DNA of 64,000 bases, taken from contig NC_019779.1 of NCBI RefSeq assembly GCF_000317635.1, positions 744,001-808,000 on the forward strand. The letters are read 5' to 3'. The notes beneath the pieces are model-generated. The model saw only the letters and a program-made list of their open reading frames with translations, was not told the DNA's origin and made no database searches. Below are positions 44,521-52,698 of this stretch, piece by piece; positions within the stretch are counted from its first letter, which is position 1; every line of letters starts with the position of its first letter. The DNA is from Halothece sp. PCC 7418 (GTDB lineage Bacteria > Cyanobacteriota > Cyanobacteriia > Cyanobacteriales > Rubidibacteraceae). A program made the translations under genes and the position numbers.

Positions 44521-44527
44521 ACCGCAC

Positions 44528-44555
44528 AAAAAAAAGCCCCCTCCAAGAGAGGGCT
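44528..44555 (-). terminator. Rho-independent terminator of psbA
   Basis: On the - strand AGCCCTCTCTTGGAGGGGGCT forms a hairpin followed by eight Ts. It lies 24 bp after the psbA stop. The convergent WYL gene ends 7 bp away and may also use the hairpin. Confidence 0.85.
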
Positions 44556-44578
44556 CATCAGTTACCAAATGAGAGGAG

Positions 44579-45676
44579 TTAACTGTTAATATCTGGTGCT
44601 TCCATTGCAACAGGCATCGGTTCACCCGCAGCTAAGTCATAAGGGAAGTTGTGAGCGTTCATTTCGTGGGTCACTTCTAAGCCAATGTTGGCGCGATTGA
44701 GAATATCTGCCCAAGTGTTAATGACGCGACCTTGGCTATCTAAAACAGATTGGTTAAAGTTAAAGCCATTCAGATTAAACGCCATTGTTCCCACAGCAAG
44801 GGCTGCAAACCAAATGCCGATTACGGGCCAAGCAGCAATGAAGAAGTGAATACTACGGCTATTGTGGAAACCAGAACCACGGAATAAGACACGACCCAGA
44901 TAACCTTCATGTCCAGCTAAGAGGTTATAAGTGGCTTCTTGTTGTCCAAACTTGTAACCGCTATTTTGGCTTTCTAGTTCGGTCGTTTCGCGAATAATGC
45001 TAGAGGTGACAAGAGAACCGTGTAAAGAACTTAAAAACGCACCGCCAAAGACACCAGCAACAGCCAGCATATGGAAGGGGTGCATGAGGATATTATGCTC
45101 AGCTTGGAAGTTGAACATGAAATTAAATGTTCCCGAAATTCCTAAAGGCATTCCTTCAGAGAAGCTACCTTGTCCAATGGGATAAATCAAGAAAACGGCG
45201 GTGGCTGCTGCAACCGGTGCGGAGAAAGCAACCGAAATCCAAGGGCGCATTCCCAGACGATAACTTAATTCCCAAAGTCGTCCTAAATAAGCCCAAACGC
45301 CAATGAGAAAGTGAAAGATAATCAGTTGGTAAGGACCGCCGTTATAGAGCCATTCACTGACCGAAGAGGCTTCCCATAAGGGATAAAAGTGAAGTCCGAT
45401 CGCTGCTGAAGTGGGAACAACACCTGCCGTAATCAGATTATTGCCATCAAGTAATGATCCAATCACGGGCTCTCTGATGCCTAAAAGATCCACTGGTGGC
45501 GCAGCAACAAACGCGATCGCAAAAACAATACTGGCGGTTAACAGCGTTGGAATCATTAATAAGCCAAACCAGCCAATATAAATACGATTATTTGTGCTCG
45601 TGACCCAATTACAGAACTTCTCCCATAATTGTCCCGTTCTCAACTCACGAGTCGGTTGCTGGATAAAATTAGTCAT
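44579..45676 (-). CDS. psbA: Divergent photosystem II D1 protein
   Basis: The product has 365 residues against the usual 360, with a longer N-terminus and one extra residue in GHEGYLG. D1 binds the primary donor, the quinone QB and most of the Mn4CaO5 cluster. The segments [18 protein letters not shown] and [17 protein letters not shown] and the Tyr-Z region [11 protein letters not shown] are present. Among the Mn ligands, E189, H332, E333, H337, D342 and A344 (standard numbering) are kept in AEHNIL and [14 protein letters not shown], but D170 is glutamate (GSFSEGMP). Many otherwise fixed positions differ, for example [20 protein letters not shown]. It is thus not the standard D1; it may be a special-condition or 'rogue-like' isoform. 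It is monocistronic, with its own promoter and terminator. Confidence 0.93.
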   Translation of the reverse strand: MTNFIQQPTRELRTGQLWEKFCNWVTSTNNRIYIGWFGLLMIPTLLTASIVFAIAFVAAPPVDLLGIREPVIGSLLDGNNLITAGVVPTSAAIGLHFYPLWEASSVSEWLYNGGPYQLIIFHFLIGVWAYLGRLWELSYRLGMRPWISVAFSAPVAAATAVFLIYPIGQGSFSEGMPLGISGTFNFMFNFQAEHNILMHPFHMLAVAGVFGGAFLSSLHGSLVTSSIIRETTELESQNSGYKFGQQEATYNLLAGHEGYLGRVLFRGSGFHNSRSIHFFIAAWPVIGIWFAALAVGTMAFNLNGFNFNQSVLDSQGRVINTWADILNRANIGLEVTHEMNAHNFPYDLAAGEPMPVAMEAPDINS

Positions 45677-45700
45677 AAGTCCTATACCTCCTTACGCTCT

Positions 45701-45747
45701 CATGTAAGGTACAGTTTCATTATAACTTACATGACCATGTAGTTGAA
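45701..45747 (-). promoter_or_regulatory. psbA promoter with overlapping dyad
   Basis: On the - strand a perfect TATAAT lies at 45724-45719, with a weak -35 (TTCAAC) 17 bp upstream. The 8-bp arms CATGTAAG (45701-45708) and CTTACATG (45726-45733) flank it symmetrically, 17 bp apart. AAGGAGGT lies 9 bp before the psbA ATG. The dyad is positioned like an operator or the start of a 5' hairpin. Confidence 0.65.
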
Positions 45748-45897
45748 TAAAGAATTGACAAAATTTCCTAATTTTCCTAAATTTATGTAAATTCTAGGCG
45801 ATCTGTATTCCTTGAATATGCTTAAGGTGCTCCTCAGTATTGATTTCTCTGATAAAGTTATGTCTGTGTAGCTTAAAACTTCTAGAGGAAAAAGTCT

Positions 45898-46494
45898 ATG
45901 AATTGGCACAAACTACGACAACTTCTCATTGTATTTATTGCTGGTATTTTCTTTTTTGTCACCACCGCTTGCAGCGCTCCTTCTGTTAGCGAAACTCCAG
46001 ACAATGAGCAAGCCCCAGATGTTCCTGCTGAGTTAAGTCCAGAAGGAGAAAGTGAAACCACTGAAGAATCTGCTGCTATGGAAGAAGAAGCGGTAGAAGA
46101 AGAATCTGCTGCTGCTGAAGAGGAAATGGTAGAAGAAGAATCTGCTGCTGCTGAAGAGGAAATGGTAGAAGAAGAATCTGCTGCTGCTGAAGAGGAAATG
46201 GTAGAAGAAGAATCTGCTGCTGCTGAAGAAGAAGCGGTAGAAGAAGAATCTGCTGCTGCTGAAGAGGAAGCGGTAGAAGAAGAATCTGCTACTGCTGAAG
46301 AGGAAATGGTAGAAGAAGAATCTGCTACTGCTGAAGAGGAAGCGGTAGAAGAAGAATCTGCTACTGCTGAAGAGGAAATGGTAGAAGAAGAATCTGCTAC
46401 TGCTGAAGAGGAAATGGTAGAAGAAGAATCTGCTACTGCTGAAGAGGAAGAAACTCAAGATGCAGCTAGCATCAGTCACCTAATTCATGTTTAG
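45898..46494 (+). CDS. Acidic lipoprotein with 12-residue tandem repeats
   Basis: The product has 198 residues. A hydrophobic signal segment (LLIVFIAGIFFF) ends in VTTAC with the lipobox cysteine at residue 25, so it should be a membrane-anchored lipoprotein. Residues 57-184 consist of almost 11 copies of ESA(A/T)AEEE(M/A)VEE, an extremely acidic low-complexity rod. The short tail is AASISHLIHV. The repeat number may vary between strains, because the DNA units are nearly identical. No enzymatic domain is visible. It is monocistronic and divergent from psbA. A frame on the opposite strand is only the mirror of the repeat. Confidence 0.8.
   Translation: MNWHKLRQLLIVFIAGIFFFVTTACSAPSVSETPDNEQAPDVPAELSPEGESETTEESAAMEEEAVEEESAAAEEEMVEEESAAAEEEMVEEESAAAEEEMVEEESAAAEEEAVEEESAAAEEEAVEEESATAEEEMVEEESATAEEEAVEEESATAEEEMVEEESATAEEEMVEEESATAEEEETQDAASISHLIHV
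46066..46449 (+). repeat. 36-bp tandem repeat, about 10.7 units
   Basis: The units begin GAATCTGCT and contain GAAGAGGAA and GTAGAAGAA. They differ at two places only: GCT/ACT in the third codon and ATG/GCG near the end. The two variants are arranged in blocks, which indicates local duplication of single units. Confidence 0.95.
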
Positions 46495-46536
46495 GGATTT
46501 AAGTTGCGTTATTTAATTGAGAGGTTGTAAATTTTT

Positions 46537-47121
46537 ATGGTTAAAACAGCTTCAACCATGTTGGACTTGGGGACAAAAGCCCCAGACTTTAGCTTACCCG
46601 ATACAGTTTCTGGAAAAACGATTTCTCTGGATACCTTTGCCGAGAAAAAAGGCTTGTTGGTGATGTTTATTTGTCAGCATTGTCCTTTTGTCAAGCATAT
46701 TCAGTCTGAGTTAGCCCGTATCGGTAAGGATTATATGGAACAAGGACTGGGTATTATTGCCATTAGTGCGAATAGTGTTGAAACCCATCCTGATGATGCA
46801 CCAGAAAACCTAAAAGCAATGGCGGAAGCAGAGGGATTTAATTTTCCCTTCTGTTATGACGAAACCCAAGAAGTCGCTAAGGCTTATACCGCAGCTTGTA
46901 CTCCAGACTTTTTCCTGTTTGACAGCGATCGCGCACTCGTTTATCGCGGACAGCTTGACGACAGTCGTCCTGGTAATGATAAACCCGTTAACGGCAAAGA
47001 TCTACGGGCTGCGATTGAAAAAGTTTTGGCAGATGAACCGATAAGCCCAGAACAACAGCCTAGTATCGGCTGCAATATCAAATGGAAACCAGGGAATGAA
47101 CCCCCCTATTTTCAAAGCTAA
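46537..47121 (+). CDS. Thioredoxin-fold peroxiredoxin-like protein
   Basis: The product has 194 residues of the AhpC/TSA-like redoxin family. It opens with LGTKAPDFSLPDTVSGKTIS, then FICQHCPFVKHIQSEL with a CxxC pair near residues 47-50, then GIIAISANSVETHPDDAPEN and TPDFFLFDSDRALVYRGQLDD. Proteins of this type in cyanobacteria are annotated as thioredoxin family proteins and probably reduce thiols or peroxides; the substrate is unknown. The start at 46537 agrees with the family N-terminus. It ends before a strong hairpin at 47138-47174. Confidence 0.82.
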   Translation: MVKTASTMLDLGTKAPDFSLPDTVSGKTISLDTFAEKKGLLVMFICQHCPFVKHIQSELARIGKDYMEQGLGIIAISANSVETHPDDAPENLKAMAEAEGFNFPFCYDETQEVAKAYTAACTPDFFLFDSDRALVYRGQLDDSRPGNDKPVNGKDLRAAIEKVLADEPISPEQQPSIGCNIKWKPGNEPPYFQS

Positions 47122-47137
47122 ATGATATAGCAGCAAC

Positions 47138-47174
47138 CAGTGACCAGTAACCACTCAAGGATGGCTGGTCACTG
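47138..47174. terminator. Hairpin between convergent genes
   Basis: CAGTGACCAG (47138-47147) and CTGGTCACTG (47165-47174) are perfect inverted arms with a 17-nt loop. No long T run follows, so the terminator role is probable rather than certain. Confidence 0.55.
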
Positions 47175-47181
47175 TTAGTCT

Positions 47182-47562
47182 TTAAAAGATATTGTCTAAA
47201 TCCAGTGCTTGTGACCCTCCTTCTTGGAGTTTCTGGAGTAATTTACTTAACTGCGACCAAACTAAACGCCCCGTTAAAGCACTTAAAGGAAGCGCGATCG
47301 CGCTGGAAATTGCCCAATTATTAATAACAATTTGTAAGCCACCGCCTAAAAAGGCAAAAACTCCGCCACAAATCCCTAAAAAGGGAACAAATAGGGCTAA
47401 GGTTTGTACCGATTGGACTTGAGTTTGAGATTGATCCGACCCGTACCATTCTTGAACATTTTGTTTTAAGACTTTTTCAAAAGCACTCCCGCAACTAACA
47501 CTAATGAGAATGCCAAATAGGAGAAGTAAATAGGGGGGTTCAGCAAAAAGAGCAGAATACAT
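47182..47562 (-). CDS. Conserved membrane protein of unknown function
   Basis: The product has 126 residues. The first hydrophobic helix is YLLLLFGILISVSCG. The second region (LALFVPFLGICGGVFAFLGG) and third (ISSAIALPLSALTGRLVW) are also membrane-spanning by composition. The C-terminus is short and acidic (ALDLDNIF). I do not recognise a family with a known role. It lies 58 bp downstream of the ABC1 kinase gene on the same strand, across a stretch of TTATTTG heptamers, and may be co-transcribed with it. Confidence 0.6.
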   Translation of the reverse strand: MYSALFAEPPYLLLLFGILISVSCGSAFEKVLKQNVQEWYGSDQSQTQVQSVQTLALFVPFLGICGGVFAFLGGGLQIVINNWAISSAIALPLSALTGRLVWSQLSKLLQKLQEGGSQALDLDNIF

Positions 47563-47620
47563 TGTTTATAGGTTATTTGTTATTTGTTATTTGTTCTTCG
47601 TGAGAGTAAGAACTTTTGTT

Positions 47621-49306
47621 TCAAGGACGAATCGCTTTCAGGGCTGCGACTTCTTCCAGTGAGAGTTCTCGCAAACTACTTAAAGCAACATCAAATAATT
47701 TAGCAGGTTTTAGATCTTCTTTCACTAAATTCCAAAGCCGTTGCACTTGTTCAGTTTGCAGTTGTTCATCTTCAGTTAAGGCGAGTAACAGTTGTCTGCG
47801 TAGATAGTTTCCTTCCTCAGAAAGCAGATATTGTAAGCCTAAACGGGCGGTAGGGAGTAAGTCGAAATTTTCATCATTGGTTCGCGCGATCGCGATCATA
47901 TTTTCTAACCGTTGCCATTGGAATTTCCCATCTTTAAATAAGACTTCAATTAACCGCCGACGCATTTCTGGAGACTCTCCTCGCAGCAGGCGTTGAGCAA
48001 CATAAGGATAAGCAACCTCTACAATTTTAAAGTCTGGATCAAGGGTTAATGCGAGTCCTTCTTGAGTAATTAAAGAGCGAATAATTAAAGCAAACTTGGC
48101 AGGAACTCGGAACGGATATTCATACATTAATTCCGAGAATTGATCGGTAATCGTTTTGAAATTAAAGTTTTTAACACTTTCCCCCATTGCATTCCCTAAA
48201 ACCTGTTCTAAAGCAGGTAAAATGGGTTCAATTTCTGTATCAGGAGCAAGAAAACCTAAAAAGATAAAATCTTCCGCTAGGCGTTCATAATCTTTATTTA
48301 ACAAGTGAACAACGGAACTGGCGATGGTTTCTTTGGTTTGCTCTTCTAACTGATCCATCATGCCAAAATCAATATAAGCCATGCGTCCATCTGGCATCGC
48401 AAATAAGTTTCCAGGGTGAGGATCGGCGTGGAAGAAACCGTGTTCTAATAATTGTCTGAGTCCCGCGACAACGCCGATTTCTACTAAATCATTTTCTTCT
48501 AAATTAGCTGCTTGAATTTTACTGGTATCGGTTAATTTAAACCCATTAATCCATTCCAAGGTGAGAACACAATAGCTGGTATAGTCCCAATAAATTTTAG
48601 GAACTTTAACACTAGATTCATTTTGAAAATTTAGGGCAAATTTCTCAGCATTTTGCCCTTCGTTAATATAATCAATTTCTTCAAATAATTTTGTTCCAAA
48701 CTCATCTATAATTAAAGTTAAATCATGTCCTAAATTAAGAGGGAGGAAGGATTTAATTTTACTCAAGCCCCAACGCATGATGTATAAATCAAGGGTGAGA
48801 ATCGGCTCTAAATTCGGACGTTGCACTTTCACCGCTACTTCTTCCCCAGAATAGAGGACAGCCCGATAAACTTGTCCTAGACTAGCAGCAGCAATCGGTT
48901 GCGGGGAAATTTCCCGATAGACCTGTTTAATGGGACGTTGTAACTCTTGTTCAATAATTTGGAACGCGATCGCGCTATCAAAAGGAGGAAGCTGATCTTG
49001 TAACTTGGTTAACTCTTCAAGAAAGTCTTTCCGTACCAAATCAGGACGAGTGGATAACGCCTGTCCCACTTTAATATAAGTCGGACCGAGATGGGTTAAT
49101 AATTCTCGTAACTCTCGCGCTCGTTTATACTTATTTTTTTCTTCAACCTTGCGCCATTGATCCAGCTTTAAACGAAGGAAAAACCCGCCTAAAACCCAAA
49201 CAAGGACTAAAAGTCGTCGCATAACCAGAAAAGGAGATTGACGGTATTCTTGCGCGATCCTTTCTGCGTCGTAACGCGGTCTGGTTTGTTTTTGCATAAA
49301 TTTCAT
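47621..49306 (-). CDS. ABC1/UbiB (AarF) family atypical kinase
   Basis: The product has 561 residues. The ABC1 family KxGQ motif appears in YIKVGQALSTRPDLV, the alanine-rich nucleotide loop in AAASLGQVYRA, the VAIK-like lysine in EVAVKVQRPNLE, and the catalytic part in HADPHPGNLF and YIDFGMMDQL. Members in cyanobacteria and plastids act on prenylquinone and tocopherol metabolism and photoprotection. The exact member cannot be decided from this sequence. Positions 1 and 4 are both methionine; either may start the protein. The 387 bp upstream are free of genes. Confidence 0.88.
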   Translation of the reverse strand: MKFMQKQTRPRYDAERIAQEYRQSPFLVMRRLLVLVWVLGGFFLRLKLDQWRKVEEKNKYKRARELRELLTHLGPTYIKVGQALSTRPDLVRKDFLEELTKLQDQLPPFDSAIAFQIIEQELQRPIKQVYREISPQPIAAASLGQVYRAVLYSGEEVAVKVQRPNLEPILTLDLYIMRWGLSKIKSFLPLNLGHDLTLIIDEFGTKLFEEIDYINEGQNAEKFALNFQNESSVKVPKIYWDYTSYCVLTLEWINGFKLTDTSKIQAANLEENDLVEIGVVAGLRQLLEHGFFHADPHPGNLFAMPDGRMAYIDFGMMDQLEEQTKETIASSVVHLLNKDYERLAEDFIFLGFLAPDTEIEPILPALEQVLGNAMGESVKNFNFKTITDQFSELMYEYPFRVPAKFALIIRSLITQEGLALTLDPDFKIVEVAYPYVAQRLLRGESPEMRRRLIEVLFKDGKFQWQRLENMIAIARTNDENFDLLPTARLGLQYLLSEEGNYLRRQLLLALTEDEQLQTEQVQRLWNLVKEDLKPAKLFDVALSSLRELSLEEVAALKAIRP

Positions 49307-49693
49307 TGTTAAATTTTACTACACCGCCGAGGGCGTGTCATTGCCGTTTAGATGAATCTAGATTATTAAACTGCAAGATATCTTAATATTTCTATCATCG
49401 CAAAGTTAGCGATTGATTGCAACTGATATTCAATCCCCCCGATGCCAAGCCGGGTCGTTTCATGCTTTTGAAATCAACTCGCCTGTGGGGAGATGGGGAG
49501 ATCGGGGGGTGGGAGAGATTTCATGACTTTTTTTCTGATTCATTAGTCAAAAAGTCAGAAAAAAGCATCGATTCAACCCCTCAAAACGCTTTCAGGACTT
49601 GTCCTGTCAATTTAAGGGGGAGAATGAAGCAGCCCTGCCCGATGCCAAGGCACCGGGGAGAACCACTTGGGGAAAAGCAAGGATGCTAACCGA
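49307..49693. other. Gene-free region with repeated and paired G/C-rich segments
   Basis: I see no credible gene. CGATGCCAAG occurs twice (about 49440 and 49640), each time followed by a GGC or CCGGG segment. GACTTTTTTTCTGATTC and its near-complement GTCAAAAAGTCAGAAAAAA (about 49525-49565) can pair. GGGGAGATGGGGAGATCGGG lies near 49488. The region looks like a structured RNA or a decayed mobile element. An open frame across it on the + strand has no coding character. Confidence 0.4.
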
Positions 49694-50218
49694 TTAACCG
49701 ACTGCTTTCACACATTGTTCAACCAGTGCTTTCACGCTGTCCACATCTTTCCAGCCTAAGATTTCGGTTTCTTTCTTCTCTAGACGTTTGTAAGTGCCAA
49801 AAAATTCAGAAATTTCGTCTAAACGATGAGGTGCAATCTGTTGCAGAGAGGACACTTCTTGGAAGCGGGGATCTTTGTCAGGAACACAAAGCAGTTTTTC
49901 ATCGCGATCGCCATCATCAATCATTTCTAACATTCCAATGGGACGGGCGGTAATGACACAACCTGGGAAAGTGGGTTGATCCATGATGACAATGCCATCA
50001 AGGGGATCGCCATCATCCGCCAGTGTATTGGGAATGAATCCGTAATCATAGGGATATTGAACCGAAGAATAGAGAACGCGATCGAGCGCGAAGGCATTTA
50101 AGTCTTTATCAAATTCGTATTTATTTTTACTACCACCAGGAATTTCAATCAGAATATTAACTAAACCGGGTTTGGGTTGCGCGGGAATTTTTGCTAAATC
50201 CAAGGGTTTTCTCCTCAA
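49694..50218 (-). CDS. ppa: Inorganic pyrophosphatase
   Basis: The product has 174 residues, the normal length for the soluble family I enzyme. It hydrolyses PPi to phosphate in the cytoplasm and pulls biosynthetic reactions forward. The signature around the metal-binding aspartates is [14 protein letters not shown], preceded by [12 protein letters not shown] and followed by [17 protein letters not shown]. It begins [18 protein letters not shown]. It is probably transcribed alone; the next upstream gene on the strand starts about 80 bp away. Confidence 0.95.
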   Translation of the reverse strand: MRRKPLDLAKIPAQPKPGLVNILIEIPGGSKNKYEFDKDLNAFALDRVLYSSVQYPYDYGFIPNTLADDGDPLDGIVIMDQPTFPGCVITARPIGMLEMIDDGDRDEKLLCVPDKDPRFQEVSSLQQIAPHRLDEISEFFGTYKRLEKKETEILGWKDVDSVKALVEQCVKAVG

Positions 50219-50299
50219 ATAATGACAACTATGCTTTCAGCAGGGATAGAAAACTACCCCTACCAAGGGTTTAATCTTACCGTGGCTGTTGACCAAAAT

Positions 50300-51121
50300 T
50301 TAACAGGAATCGGCTAATAACCAAAAGCCAGTATCAGTCATTCCTGAGTTATCGGGTTGGATGAGAAGAAAGTGCAGTCCGTTGCTGTTTTGTTTCCGTT
50401 GTTGAAATTTTTCTGCAGCTTTTGCCACTTCTGGATCTTCAAAAGTAATAATCACCCAGCGATCGCGCAACCCTGCTTCTAAGACTAACCCCCCAGACTC
50501 ACCAACGGCGGTCGGAATATATTCAATCGCCATCGGTTCGGTCTCAGCAAACCATTGTGCTAGTTGCCAAGACTGTCGCCCACCATAGATAATAATTCCT
50601 GGAATGAGAGTGGTTGACCCCAGATTCAGTTGAAAGGGACTTAATTCTGGCGGAATTTCCCGAAACGGAATCGGACGTTCGGGGAGGCGATATTCAATTT
50701 CCTCAGCATTGAGACTGGCAAATTGCCATTGTTCTCCCCAAATTTCTTCTGGTAAGGGCTGTGGTGGCGGAGATTCCACTTTAACTCTTTCTTCCCCACC
50801 GCGATCGCGCAAGACTTGTCTTAAAAAGGGGGTATGTCGCGTTCCTTCCACACTAATTTCTAGTTTGTCTCCCGCTAACTGCAATAACTGTAACGATTCG
50901 GGGCGAAAAACTTTGATTTTCTCTGGAAACGATCCTTGCGCGATCGCCCTTAAATGAGTGATTAACCAATCCACCGTTGCTTCTGCTTGGAAACAAGATT
51001 GAGTTTTGACGGTTTTCTCAACTTCATCACAAACCACCAGTTCCCACACTGATTCCTGACTTGCATTCGCTTGGGGAAGTCGGTAGAAATCGACTTGCCA
51101 GCAGGATTTGCCTTCACTCAT
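50300..51121 (-). CDS. Tab2/Atab2-like RNA-binding protein
   Basis: The product has 273 residues. The N-terminal WQVDFYRLPQANAS...VWELVVCDE and the C-terminal LHFLLIQPDNSGMTDTGFW match the Tab2 (DUF1092) family, known in algae and plants for activating translation of photosystem I (psaB) and other photosystem mRNAs. A family WVIITFEDPEVAKAAEKF segment is present. The cyanobacterial role is presumably similar but is not established from this sequence. It lies between ppa and a region with a strong terminator. Confidence 0.8.
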   Translation of the reverse strand: MSEGKSCWQVDFYRLPQANASQESVWELVVCDEVEKTVKTQSCFQAEATVDWLITHLRAIAQGSFPEKIKVFRPESLQLLQLAGDKLEISVEGTRHTPFLRQVLRDRGGEERVKVESPPPQPLPEEIWGEQWQFASLNAEEIEYRLPERPIPFREIPPELSPFQLNLGSTTLIPGIIIYGGRQSWQLAQWFAETEPMAIEYIPTAVGESGGLVLEAGLRDRWVIITFEDPEVAKAAEKFQQRKQNSNGLHFLLIQPDNSGMTDTGFWLLADSC

Positions 51122-51206
51122 TGCTAAGTCTGACTAAAGTTCAGCCTACATTTTAACGATCATTTCAGGAAATAGCAGGAAATAGCTCTCTTAATATACA
51201 ATTCAC

Positions 51207-51337
51207 AAAAAAAACCAGCCCAGGAGGCTGGCTTGTCTAGCTTGCTGCGTTGGGAGGAGAAAACCTAAGTTGCACCAAGACCGCCTGACGCTGCTGTTCG
51301 TCTCAGTTCAGGAGATGGGACAATTTGGTTCTACTAC
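51207..51337 (-). ncRNA. Candidate small RNA with promoter and terminator
   Basis: On the - strand, TTGCAA (51370-51365) and TAAACT (51347-51342) are spaced 17 bp apart. About 110 bp later the hairpin CCAGCC/GGCTGG (51215-51231) is followed by eight Ts. The predicted transcript of about 130 nt has no ORF of note and contains paired segments. It is not one of the structured RNAs I can identify. Alternatively the terminator simply ends aroE transcription. Confidence 0.45.
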
Positions 51338-51450
51338 AAGTAGTTTAACAATCATCGTAAAGTTTTGCAAACTTTTTTTACGATTTTTGGGAAAAAGGTA
51401 GCGAAAATCACGAAATAGTGCATTAGTTGACTGATCGAGATTGGTCAATG

Positions 51451-52302
51451 TTATTTGTTTAAGGCTGAGCGCATGATTTCCACGGGAATGGGCTGTTGTA
51501 ACCAGATTTCTAAGGCTGCTGCTCCTTGTTGAATCAGCATTTCTAAACCATCAAAAGTAACTGCATTTGCATTATCTTGGGCAAGTTGCAGTAAGCGCGT
51601 CGGGCGTGGGGTATAAATTAAGTCATACGCGATCGCGCAGTTGGGTAATTCCTTTAAGATCTCTCTTTCCACAGGAGACGCATCTGCATCAGGGGACATT
51701 CCAATCGGCGTGGTATTCACTAAAAGCTGAGTTTGCGATACTAAATGGGGTAACTCTTCCCACAGATAGGTTTTTATGGCAGCAGAAACCCCTGTATTTG
51801 CCCAACTGCTTTTAAATTGCTCTAATTTTTCTTGATTTCGTCCCACAACCGCAATTTCTGAACAGCCTAACTTCGCACAACCGACAATCACCGCACGGGC
51901 TGCACCGCCATTTCCCAGAATCACGGGAGTTATATTTGACCAATCTTGATCCAAAGATTTTAAGGGAGCGATAAAACCATCAACATCGGTGTTTGTGCCT
52001 TCCCAGCCTGCTTCGGTACGCCAAACGGTGTTCACTGCACCCACTTGTTGCGCTTCTGGGGTAATGCGATTGAGGTAAGGAATAATGGCTTGTTTATGGG
52101 GAATGGTGGCATTAAATCCAACTAAATCAATGGCAGTAAATCCTGCTAAAGCTCGTTCTAAATCCCCTTTTTTGACAGGTAAGGGGAGATAAACATAATC
52201 TAACCCCAGATGATTTAAGACGGCATTGTGCATCACTGGCGATAAGGAATGTTCCACGGGATCGCCAATCACTCCTAACAGTTTTGTTTTTCCTGTAATC
52301 AT
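51451..52302 (-). CDS. aroE: Shikimate dehydrogenase
   Basis: The product has 283 residues. It reduces 3-dehydroshikimate to shikimate with NADPH in aromatic amino acid synthesis. The substrate motif GDPVEHSLSPVMHN, the catalytic lysine region NATIPHKQAIIPYL, and the NADP-binding loop ILGNGGAARAVIVG are all present, with NTDVDGF and the final GLEMLIQQGAAALE. The gene has its own short upstream region with heptamer repeats (GGTCATT and AGTCATT units at 52310-52340). Confidence 0.95.
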   Translation of the reverse strand: MITGKTKLLGVIGDPVEHSLSPVMHNAVLNHLGLDYVYLPLPVKKGDLERALAGFTAIDLVGFNATIPHKQAIIPYLNRITPEAQQVGAVNTVWRTEAGWEGTNTDVDGFIAPLKSLDQDWSNITPVILGNGGAARAVIVGCAKLGCSEIAVVGRNQEKLEQFKSSWANTGVSAAIKTYLWEELPHLVSQTQLLVNTTPIGMSPDADASPVEREILKELPNCAIAYDLIYTPRPTRLLQLAQDNANAVTFDGLEMLIQQGAAALEIWLQQPIPVEIMRSALNK

Positions 52303-52387
52303 ATTATTTGGTCATTAGTCATTGGTCATTAGTCCTTAGTTATTAAATAACAAAGGACAAGGGACAAAAAACAATTGCTGTTACCAT

Positions 52388-52698
52388 TAAATCACGGGTT
52401 TAAAGCCCCTCCCTTTAGGGAGTTCTTGTGTTAATATAGGAAAACGCTGGAAAGGTATTCAACCAGTCTAAAAACCTTGATCTCTCGCCGAGATTAAACC
52501 AATCAACAATAAGTTTTGATTGTCTAAAAGTACCCAAGGGCATTGGGGAACTGCCTCGTGCATAGGAAACGACTGGGGAGACTCCCACCTCTGTTGATTC
52601 AGGGAAACTTAAATCAGTAAGTGGTGTCGCTGAACCAGTAATTCGGAATCTGTGAAGACCGAAGAATCACCGTCCTTCTAGGGCGGTGAGTATGTCAA
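52388..52698. mobile_element. ORF-less structured element with IS200/IS605-like ends
   Basis: The unit of about 310 bp has a left hairpin CTCCCTTTAGGGAG (52409-52422) and a right hairpin CACCG...CGGTG (52668-52688) followed by AGTATGTCAA, the same right-end tail as the two tnpB elements. The interior is rich in short stems, for example TTCGG...CCGAA at about 52642-52662 and GGGGAGACTCCC near 52575. It has no coding capacity. It resembles HEARO/omega-RNA-like elements left after loss of the nuclease gene. The right end overlaps the gyrA stop codon. Confidence 0.6.

Noticed and set aside
46033-46479. 148-codon frame on the - strand opposite the acidic lipoprotein, rich in F, S and R
   Set aside because: It is the mirror image of the 36-bp tandem repeat, with no start context and an implausible composition.
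49417-49689. 90-codon frame on the + strand upstream of ppa
   Set aside because: Its composition and repeats point to structured noncoding sequence; no ribosome site or recognisable motif is present.
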